Assembly (NCBI GenBank): GCA_031550535.1
Contig: JAVBOM010000050.1
Coordinates: 1 to 64,000, forward strand
Reading direction: 5' to 3'
Length of the DNA: 64,000 nt
From: Avichristensenella sp031550535
GTDB lineage: Bacteria > Bacillota > Clostridia > Christensenellales > Aristaeellaceae
Below are positions 56,269-63,174 of this stretch, piece after piece. The notes under the pieces are model-generated. The model saw only the letters and a list, made by a program, of their open reading frames with translations, did not search any database and was not told the DNA's origin. Numbering within the stretch: position 1 is the stretch's first letter; every line of letters begins with the position of its first letter. The position numbers were made by a program, and so were the translations under genes.

Positions 56269-57519
56269 TCAGATCTCCGCAACCCGGTTCACCCGCGCGC
56301 CAAGGCCCTGCATCGTCTCCTCAAACCGCTCATACCCACGGTCGATATGTCCCTGCGGGTCCTCCACACGCGTCACGCCCTCGGCGCACAGTCCGGCGAT
56401 GACGAGCGCCGCCCCGCTACGAAGGTCTGGACAGGATACGCTCGCCCCTTGCAAAGGATACCCACCTTCGATCACGGCTACCCGGTCTTCCACGCGAATG
56501 TTCGCGCCCATGCGAATTAATTCGGGGATATGCATGAATCGGTTCTCGAAAATGGTCTCCAAAAAGACCGAGGTGCCGGGTGTTACGCACGCGACCACCA
56601 TCATCTGCGCCTGCATGTCCGTGGGGAAGCCAGGGTAACTCAGCGTGCGCACCTCCATGGGCCACTGCGCCTTGCCGCGCACGCGCAGCCCGCCGGGGAA
56701 TTCCGAGATGGACACGCCCGCCTCCTGCAGCTTGAACAGCAGCGCGCGCATGTGGTCAGGTTTCGCCCCGCGCACAAGAATGTTTCCGCCCGCTGCCGCC
56801 GCCGCGCAGCAGAACGTGCCCGCCTCGATGCGGTCGGGGATCGGCTGGTGCGTGGCGCCATGAAGCCGCTCCACGCCGTGGATCACGATCGTACCCGTGC
56901 CCGCCCCGTGTACCTGCGCGCCCATGGACACCAGGCACCGCGCCAGGTCGATGATCTCCGGCTCCTTCGCCGCGTTTTCGATGCGGGTGACGCCCTCCGC
57001 CAGCACCGCCGCCATCATGATGTTCTCCGTCGCGCCCACGCTGGGCAGGTCCAGGTAGATGACATTTCCATGCAGCTTGCCGCGCAGCTCCACAAACCCC
57101 TGCCGCGTGACAATCTCCGCGCCGAGCGCCGCCATGCCCTTTAAATGAATGTCAATGGGCCGCTGGCCAATGGCGCAGCCGCCCGGCATTGTGATGCGCG
57201 CGCTGCCAAGCCGCGCCAAAAGCGGCCCCATCACCAGCACGGACGCGCGCGTCCAGCGCATCATATGAGGCGCTGCCGGCAACGTTAAGGCCGGGGTCGT
57301 AAACGTCATGGTCGCGCCCTCGCGCCTGACCACGCAGCCACATTGCCCCACCAAGTCGCAAATGGAACGCACGTCCGATAAGTCCGGCATATCCGGCACG
57401 ACCAGCGTATCCGCTGTCAGCAGGGAAGCCGCGATGATCGGAAGCACCGCGTTCTTTGCCGGGTGCACGGTCGCCTCTCCCATGAGCGGCGCGCCAGGTT
57501 CGATCTCAAAAACTGTCAA
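56269..57519 (-). CDS. murA: UDP-N-acetylglucosamine 1-carboxyvinyltransferase
   Basis: First committed step of peptidoglycan synthesis. The 416-residue product has the EPSP-synthase fold with KNAVLPIIAASLL near 20-32 and the catalytic Cys in PGGCAIGQRPIDIHL (about residue 113). Fosfomycin would be expected to bind because this Cys is present. DIQAQMMVVACVT-like TDMQAQMMVVACVTPG and ENRFMHIPELIRMGA are also MurA hallmarks. I prefer the TTG start at 57519 (GGGAGGGAG 6-7 nt upstream); an ATG at 57534 would add five residues. It heads the spoIID-spoIIQ series. Confidence 0.95.
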   Translation of the reverse strand: MTVFEIEPGAPLMGEATVHPAKNAVLPIIAASLLTADTLVVPDMPDLSDVRSICDLVGQCGCVVRREGATMTFTTPALTLPAAPHMMRWTRASVLVMGPLLARLGSARITMPGGCAIGQRPIDIHLKGMAALGAEIVTRQGFVELRGKLHGNVIYLDLPSVGATENIMMAAVLAEGVTRIENAAKEPEIIDLARCLVSMGAQVHGAGTGTIVIHGVERLHGATHQPIPDRIEAGTFCCAAAAAGGNILVRGAKPDHMRALLFKLQEAGVSISEFPGGLRVRGKAQWPMEVRTLSYPGFPTDMQAQMMVVACVTPGTSVFLETIFENRFMHIPELIRMGANIRVEDRVAVIEGGYPLQGASVSCPDLRSGAALVIAGLCAEGVTRVEDPQGHIDRGYERFEETMQGLGARVNRVAEI

Positions 57520-57625
57520 TTCGCTCCCTCCCATGCTCGTTCGTCTGGTTCCATTCTTTCCGACCGGCACAGGATTATGAACGGCAATCAAAGCCGGATT
57601 TTCCAACGAAAAAGGCTTGACAAGC

Positions 57626-57663
57626 AAAAAAAGAAGCGGCGCCGGAACAATCCGGACGCCGCT
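57626..57663 (-). terminator. Terminator of the sodium symporter gene
   Basis: On the minus strand AGCGGCGTCCGG / CCGGCGCCGCT with a 6-nt loop, then TTCTTTTTTT. Confidence 0.85.
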
Positions 57664-57677
57664 ATTTTATCCTGATT

Positions 57678-59165
57678 CTATTTACCAAACGCGGTCTCCA
57701 TGGAGGAACTTTTTGGCATTGTTTTCGGTGTCAGGAGGCTGACGACCGGCACCGTGACCAGCGAAACCGCCATCGCCAGCACGCCGCCCACCACAGTATC
57801 CGGCACAATGCCAAGCGTCGGCGCGAGCACTGAGGTGAGCACGCCCAGCACCATGCCCGAGAACGCTCCGGTTCGCGTCGCCCGCTTCCAGAACAGACCG
57901 AACAGGAACGGCGCGAGGAATGCGCCCGCGAGGCTGCCCCAGGAGAACGACATCAGCGTCACGATCGGCGTATCCTGCATGCCAAACGCGATGATGAGGG
58001 AAAGTATCACGAACACCACGCAAAGGCCGCGCATGATGAGTGTCTTTTTTTCGTCCGTCAACTTCGGCATCAGCGCGCCGCACAGGTCACTCGCGATGGC
58101 CGACGACGACGAGAGCACCAGCGCCGTCAGTGTGGAGATGCTGGCGGAGAGCACCAGCACCACGATCAGCCCAATCAGGACATCCGGCATGGCGACCGCC
58201 TGCGATAGAAGCATGTTGGGCACCACGGCGTCCAGCCCGCCCGCCGGCACGACGCCGTTCAAAATCTGCTTGCCGAACGCGCCGGAAAAGTACGCCCCGC
58301 CCGCGATAACCAGGCAGAACCCGGTCGAGATCACCGTCGCCTGCTTGACCGCCGTCTGATCGCGAATGGCGAAAAACTTGTGCATCATCTGCGGCAGACC
58401 CCATGTGCCCAGCGAGGTCAAGAGCACCAGCGACAGCAGGCTCGCGCCCTGGCCCTTCGGCCCCATGAGCGTATTGAAGCCCTCGCCGCCGATGCGGCCC
58501 ATGCGCGCCAGCGCCTCCGTAAGCCCGCCGCCCGTGCCGGTTTCCGGGTCAAACGCCGCGCCGCGCACGACGAACACGACCATCAGCACAATGCCCACCA
58601 GCATGATGCAGCCCTGGATGAAATCGGAAAGCAGCGTGGCGCGGTATCCGCCCGCGAACAGATAGATGCCCGCCAGCAGCGCGATGCCCACGATGCACCA
58701 GAAAAAGTCAATGCCGAGCGCCGCTTCAAAGAGGTAGCCCATGCCCTGGTACACCGACGCGGAGTACGGCACCAGGAACACGAAGATCAGCACGGCGGAC
58801 ACAAGCCCCATGCCGCGCGAGTCGTATCGCTTTTCGAAGAAGCCGGGCATGGTCATGACATCCAGCTTGCGCGCCATCGCGTTCGCGCGGCCCGCCAGCA
58901 ATATCCACGCCAGCATGTTGCCCAGCAACGCGTTACCGATGCCGATCCACACGGTGGACAGCCCGTGTCCCCAGCCTATTTTGCCCGCGTAGCCGATAAT
59001 GATGACCGCTGAAAAGTACGATGTGCCATAGGCGAACGCGGAAAACCAGGGGCCGACCTTGCCGCCGCCCAGGAAAAAGCCCTGCAGGGTTTGCGATTTT
59101 CTGGATGTAAAAAAAAGTACGCCCGCCATCATGAGGACATACAGCACCAGAACAAAAATACGCAT
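57678..59165 (-). CDS. Sodium:solute symporter (SSS family)
   Basis: A 495-residue protein with about thirteen spans. Family signatures include FFLGGGKVGPWFSAFAYGTSYFSAV (in pieces, near 30-54), the Na-binding TM1-type GTSYFSA, GGYRATLLSDFIQGCIMLVG (near 172-191) and TSLGTWGLPQMMHKFFAI. It is closest to the PutP/pantothenate/sugar branch; the substrate is unclear. In a Na+-pumping cell (see the decarboxylase beta subunit) it would use the sodium gradient. Start 59165 has AAGGATGG upstream. Confidence 0.93.
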   Translation of the reverse strand: MRIFVLVLYVLMMAGVLFFTSRKSQTLQGFFLGGGKVGPWFSAFAYGTSYFSAVIIIGYAGKIGWGHGLSTVWIGIGNALLGNMLAWILLAGRANAMARKLDVMTMPGFFEKRYDSRGMGLVSAVLIFVFLVPYSASVYQGMGYLFEAALGIDFFWCIVGIALLAGIYLFAGGYRATLLSDFIQGCIMLVGIVLMVVFVVRGAAFDPETGTGGGLTEALARMGRIGGEGFNTLMGPKGQGASLLSLVLLTSLGTWGLPQMMHKFFAIRDQTAVKQATVISTGFCLVIAGGAYFSGAFGKQILNGVVPAGGLDAVVPNMLLSQAVAMPDVLIGLIVVLVLSASISTLTALVLSSSSAIASDLCGALMPKLTDEKKTLIMRGLCVVFVILSLIIAFGMQDTPIVTLMSFSWGSLAGAFLAPFLFGLFWKRATRTGAFSGMVLGVLTSVLAPTLGIVPDTVVGGVLAMAVSLVTVPVVSLLTPKTMPKSSSMETAFGK

Positions 59166-59235
59166 ACGTCTACCATCCTTCCATACTACGTTTTCTACAA
59201 AGACTACCAACTTTGGCAACCATTCTACAGGCGCG

Positions 59236-59264
59236 AGTATACCACAGCGCCGCGCGGTTGTAAA
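59236..59264 (-). promoter_or_regulatory. Promoter of the sodium symporter gene
   Basis: On the minus strand TTTACA (59259-59264), 17-bp spacer ending TGG, TATACT (59236-59241). Confidence 0.75.
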
Positions 59265-59395
59265 GCATGAATTTCGGGAAGCCATTTACGGACGCTCGCC
59301 GCGCCCATGAACGCCTGCCCATTTTTCGACATACGCTATCCGGTAAGCCCCGCTAACCTATTAAGAGGCGCGGGCGAAAAGGAGGCGTTTGCCGG

Positions 59396-60286
59396 ATGAG
59401 GCAAAGACATAAAAGATATCTGGGCATTGTTTTGGTGCTGCTGTTGTGCCTGTCGCTCGCGGCGGTGTGCCGCGCGGAGGACAACGGCTCCATACGTTAT
59501 TTGACGAAAGACGACCCGCGCCCCGCGCTTGGCGTGGACGGCCAGCTTGAAATTCATGTCATTAACGCCGCGGCAGGCGACAGCATCCTGCTGCGCTTTG
59601 GCGGCGAGACCATGCTGGTGGACAGCAGCATCTACAGCCGCGCGGGCCGTGTCATCGCGTATCTGCAGCGGCAAGGCATCGCGAGGCTGGACCGCGCGTT
59701 CATGACCCACCCGCACGACGACCACCTCGGCGGGTTCCGCGCGATTCTCGCGGAGATTCCGGCGGATGTGTTCCTGCGGCCCGCGCTGTATGATGATTTC
59801 AAGAGCGATGGCGCGCGGAAACTGGCCGAGGCGCTGGAGGCGCTGGAAATCCCGGTCGAAACCGTCCTGAGCGACACGCGGATGATGCTCGGCGGCGCGA
59901 CGCTGACGTTTTATCAGTGGGAAAACCCGAAGTCGTCCATCAACGACCGGTCCATGCTCATCCTGGCGCGGTACGGCGAGAGGACCATGCTGCTTGCGGC
60001 GGACCTGGAGACGCCCGGACAATCGCAGATCGCCGAACTATACGGCAGCCTGCTCGCCGCCGACGTGGTGAAAATTCCGCACCACGGCGTTTCATCGTAC
60101 CGCAAGGTGCTGCGCGAGGCCGTCGGCGCGGAGCTCGCGGTGTTCACCAACTCGCCTACCAACATCCAGAACGCGATCGACTCGGTGAAGCGTTCCGGCG
60201 CGGAAATGATGTTCCAGTCCAGGGGATCGGTTGTGCTGGTGACGGACGGGGCGACGTGGGTGGTGTGGCAGGAGGACGACCGGTAG
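59396..60286 (+). CDS. Secreted metallo-beta-lactamase-fold hydrolase, ComEC-C-terminal-like
   Basis: A 296-residue exported protein: signal peptide (LGIVLVLLLCLSLAAVCRA), then an MBL domain with MTHPHDDHLGGFRAILAEI (about 103-121; HxHxDH), LLLAADLETPGQSQIAELYG and KIPHHGVSSYRKVL (about 223-236). These match the free-standing ComEC/Rec2-type MBL proteins, whose relatives include extracellular nucleases. The opening LEIHVINAAAGDSILLRFGG is also typical. Substrate may be DNA or a nucleotide. GGAGG precedes the ATG. Confidence 0.88.
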   Translation: MRQRHKRYLGIVLVLLLCLSLAAVCRAEDNGSIRYLTKDDPRPALGVDGQLEIHVINAAAGDSILLRFGGETMLVDSSIYSRAGRVIAYLQRQGIARLDRAFMTHPHDDHLGGFRAILAEIPADVFLRPALYDDFKSDGARKLAEALEALEIPVETVLSDTRMMLGGATLTFYQWENPKSSINDRSMLILARYGERTMLLAADLETPGQSQIAELYGSLLAADVVKIPHHGVSSYRKVLREAVGAELAVFTNSPTNIQNAIDSVKRSGAEMMFQSRGSVVLVTDGATWVVWQEDDR

Positions 60287-60320
60287 ACCTGTGGCGTTTT
60301 CCGCGATCTTCTTTTACGAG

Positions 60321-60364
60321 CAAACCCGCCCGTCATCCTTCCGGTGTCTGGGCGGGTTTGTTCA
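60321..60364 (+). terminator. Terminator of the MBL gene, overlapping the ADA-like gene end
   Basis: CAAACCCGCCC (60321-60331) pairs with GGGCGGGTTTG (60350-60360), followed by TTC. The downstream arm lies within the last codons of the convergent ADA-like gene, so the two 3' ends share bases. Confidence 0.65.
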
Positions 60365-61340
60365 GCTTTGCGTCCGGACCTTTTTGACCTGGCGGTTGAT
60401 GGCATTCGTAAGATTTCAGTCCAGTTTGTCGGATGATCTCCAAATCAGCAGCCGAAAACACTTTAGCATTATACAGTTTCAAGTATTCTTCCGATACTGC
60501 GCTATCAAAGATAAGCAAGTCATCGGTATTGATTGTCACAGGTATCCCATTGTCAAACAGTTCTCTAATCGGGTGCTCAGCGTAAGATGGCACCCTTCTC
60601 AGCATGACATTGCTTGTGGGACAAATATTCAACTGTATTCTATTGTTGCTTAGCCACCTCATTACCTCTCTAGATTTTACAGCCGCAATTCCATGATGGA
60701 CTTCCGAAAGCTCCAGCAACTCAACAGCTTCCCTTACGTCGTTGGCTGCGCCAAACTCCCCAACATGGGCCTTCAGTTCCATGCCATAGCTCTGCGCTTT
60801 TCTGTAAATCCTCTGAAAGTTTTTAATCTGCTGGGCGAACTCATCGCCACAAATATCGATCGACCGAAACCAGCCTTTGCCCAATATCTCATCCAGCCTG
60901 TTGTACGCTTCATCCACATCACATTCACGTCCAAGCGATAATTCCGGATAATACTCCGTTTCAGGCGCATACGCTTCATGATAAGAGTTCAGGGTGTCGA
61001 TGAAGCTGTCGATTCCACCTAGAAAGTCTATTACTTCCATGCCAAAACTCAAAGCTAAAACAACAATATGATCTTCCCTCGCCTGTGCAAATGCGGCCTC
61101 TATCCTTTTTAAATATCCTGGTTTTCCGTTGTCATGGATTTTTACGTTCGCTCTGAACCAGTTTTGCATTTCTTCCAAACTCTCAAAAGGACGTTCTGAG
61201 GCACTGATGTGTATATTTGCCCAATCCGAAAAGTACTTTAGCCGACCACCTTTGCCCCCATGCGTATGGATATCGCTTTTGGGCACAAGCATCAGCTTGC
61301 TTGTAGACTGATCCAGCAACGCTTCTGCAAGAGTTATCAT
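60333..61340 (-). CDS. Adenosine-deaminase-family protein
   Basis: A 335-residue metal-dependent amidohydrolase: DIHTHGGKGG (about 23-32) supplies two metal His, ELKAHVGEFGAANDVREAVE the catalytic HxGE, GIAAVKSREVM and QLNICPTSNVMLRRV follow, and ITVNTDD-type VTINTDDLLIF gives the final Asp pair. Adenosine deaminase is the closest activity, but the N-terminal motif HTHGG differs from the usual HxHLxG, so the substrate may be another aminopurine or nucleoside. The gene is clearly more AT-rich than its neighbours. Confidence 0.8.
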   Translation of the reverse strand: MITLAEALLDQSTSKLMLVPKSDIHTHGGKGGRLKYFSDWANIHISASERPFESLEEMQNWFRANVKIHDNGKPGYLKRIEAAFAQAREDHIVVLALSFGMEVIDFLGGIDSFIDTLNSYHEAYAPETEYYPELSLGRECDVDEAYNRLDEILGKGWFRSIDICGDEFAQQIKNFQRIYRKAQSYGMELKAHVGEFGAANDVREAVELLELSEVHHGIAAVKSREVMRWLSNNRIQLNICPTSNVMLRRVPSYAEHPIRELFDNGIPVTINTDDLLIFDSAVSEEYLKLYNAKVFSAADLEIIRQTGLKSYECHQPPGQKGPDAKLNKPAQTPEG

Positions 61341-61405
61341 ACTCTATGTACCTCGGTTCCGATTTGGTCGTATGACGCAAGTGTTTGAATCGGTGCACAT
61401 ATTGG

Positions 61406-61429
61406 AAAAGGGGCCTTCCGGCCCCTTTT
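61406..61429. terminator. Bidirectional terminator beside guaB
   Basis: AAAAGGGGCC-ttcc-GGCCCCTTTT. It serves guaB on the minus strand, 10 bp after its stop. Confidence 0.85.
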
Positions 61430-61439
61430 GCGTGTCCCG

Positions 61440-62903
61440 TCACCCTTCCGTCTGCCGGGAGTAGTTCGGCGCTTCCTTGGTGATGTAAATATCGTGCGGG
61501 TGGCTCTCCGTCAGCCCCGCGCCGGTGATGCGCATGAACTGCGCGTCGTTGCACAGGGACTCGATCGTCGCCGCGCCGCAGTAACCCATGCCGGAGCGCA
61601 GACCGCCCACGAGCTGGAAAATCGTCTCCGACAGCGCGCCCTTGTACGGCACGCGGCCTTCCACGCCCTCGGGCACCAGCTTTTTCGCGTCCTCCTGGAA
61701 GTAGCGGTCCTTGCTGCCCTCTGCCATCGCGCCGAGCGAGCCCATGCCGCGATACACCTTGAACGAGCGGCCCTGGTAGATTTCCATGGCCCCCGGGCTC
61801 TCGTCCGTGCCGGCCAGGAGGCTGCCGAGCATGACCGCGCGCGCACCCGCCGCGATCGCCTTCACGATGTCGCCGGAGTACTTCACGCCGCCGTCCGCGA
61901 TGACGTGCACGCCGTGCTTCTCGGCTTCTTCCGCGCAGTCGGCGATGGCCGTGATCTGCGGCACGCCGATGCCCGCTACCACGCGCGTGGTGCAGATGGA
62001 CCCGGGGCCGATGCCGACCTTAACGCAGCTCGCGCCCGCCTGTATGAGATCGCGCGCCGCCTCCTTCGTGGCGATGTTGCCGCCGATCAGCGCGAGGGAC
62101 GGGTGCGCGTTCCTGATCGTCTCGATCATCCGCAGCACGCCGGAGGAATGGCCGTGCGCCGTGTCGATGGCGATGATGTCCACCTTCGCGTCCACAAGCG
62201 CCTGGACGCGCTCCAGCGTGTCCTTGGCGATGCCGACCGCCGCGCCGCACAGCAGGCGGCCGTTGCCGTCCTTGGCGCTCGACGGATATTTCGTTGCTTT
62301 TTCGATGTCTTTGATGGTGATGAGGCCGCGCAGCATGTAGTTTTCGTCCACGATGGGCAGCTTTTCAATGCGGTGCTTGGCCAGAATGCGCTTGGCGCCC
62401 TCTAAATCAGTGCCCACCGGCGCGGTCACCAGGCCGTCGCTGGTCATCACGTTGCCGATGGGCTGCGAATAATCGGTCTCAAAGCGAAGGTCGCGGTTGG
62501 TCAGAATGCCCACCAGCTTGCCCTCGCGCGTAATCGGAACGCCGGAAATGCGGTAACGCGCCATCAGCGCCAGCGCGTCAGAAACCTTGTGCTCTGGGGA
62601 GAGAAAGAAAGGATCGGTGATGACGCCGTGCTCGCTGCGCTTGACCTTGTCCACCTGGGAGGCTTGCGCCTCGATCGTCATGTTCTTGTGAATGATGCCA
62701 ATTCCGCCTTCGCGCGCCATCGCGATGGCCAGACGCGCGTCGGTCACGGTATCCATGGCCGCGCTCATCAGGGGGATGTTCAGCCGAATGCCGGGCATGA
62801 GCTGCACCGACAGGTCCGCGTCCTTGGGAAGCACATCGCTTCTGCGCGGCACCAGCAGCACATCGTCAAACGTGAGCCCTTCGCGGACATTCGTAATGTT
62901 CAT
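61440..62903 (-). CDS. guaB: Inosine-5'-monophosphate dehydrogenase
   Basis: Oxidises IMP to XMP, the branch point to GMP. The 487-residue protein has the (beta/alpha)8 barrel with two inserted CBS domains (about 95-205), GLTFDDVLLVPRRSDVLP near 9-26, the catalytic loop GIGPGSICTTRVVAGIG (Cys near 305), ADGGVKYSGDIVKAIAAGA, and the flap YRGMGSLGAM. The end GLTESHPHDIYITKEAPNYS fits. It supplies XMP for a GMP synthase; a GuaA-like gene with a degenerate glutaminase half lies in this window at 16361. Confidence 0.97.
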   Translation of the reverse strand: MNITNVREGLTFDDVLLVPRRSDVLPKDADLSVQLMPGIRLNIPLMSAAMDTVTDARLAIAMAREGGIGIIHKNMTIEAQASQVDKVKRSEHGVITDPFFLSPEHKVSDALALMARYRISGVPITREGKLVGILTNRDLRFETDYSQPIGNVMTSDGLVTAPVGTDLEGAKRILAKHRIEKLPIVDENYMLRGLITIKDIEKATKYPSSAKDGNGRLLCGAAVGIAKDTLERVQALVDAKVDIIAIDTAHGHSSGVLRMIETIRNAHPSLALIGGNIATKEAARDLIQAGASCVKVGIGPGSICTTRVVAGIGVPQITAIADCAEEAEKHGVHVIADGGVKYSGDIVKAIAAGARAVMLGSLLAGTDESPGAMEIYQGRSFKVYRGMGSLGAMAEGSKDRYFQEDAKKLVPEGVEGRVPYKGALSETIFQLVGGLRSGMGYCGAATIESLCNDAQFMRITGAGLTESHPHDIYITKEAPNYSRQTEG

Positions 62904-62941
62904 AGGCAGCACCCCTTCTCTCACTTCAATATATTTTACCG

Positions 62942-62970
62942 ATTTTAGCAAAGCGTTCCCCCATTGTCAA
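62942..62970 (-). promoter_or_regulatory. Promoter of guaB
   Basis: On the minus strand TTGACA (62965-62970), 17-bp spacer, TAAAAT (62942-62947). No purine riboswitch-like structure is visible in the leader. Confidence 0.85.
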
Positions 62971-62999
62971 GGAAATAAATGCGACAAACGGCCACAAAG

Positions 63000-63059
63000 G
63001 TAGGAATTTCTCACGAAATTCCTTCATGGCGCCAGATTTTTGAAATCAACGCCGCCGCC
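63000..63059 (+). repeat. Two-hairpin dispersed repeat, copy 12
   Basis: Plus orientation, starting GGTAGG: AGGAATTTC-tcac-GAAATTCCT, then GGCGCCAGATTTTTGAAATCAACGCC (63029-63054). Both arms of hairpin 1 changed together relative to copy 2 (GGATTTC/GAAATCC to GAATTTC/GAAATTC). Confidence 0.92.
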
Positions 63060-63083
63060 AATAGATAAAGAATTGCGCCTGAT

Positions 63084-63121
63084 GGAAAAACATGGATGTT
63101 TTCCGCGCATAATGGTATACT
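63084..63121 (+). promoter_or_regulatory. Short hairpin and extended -10 upstream of the last gene
   Basis: GGAAAAACAT-gg-ATGTTTTCC (63084-63104) is followed by TGG-TATACT (-10 at 63116-63121) with no good -35, about 55 bp before the start codon. Confidence 0.45.
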
Positions 63122-63174
63122 TCTTATCGTTTATCCGCAAATGCGGTTATCAATGAACTACAAGGAGAACACCA

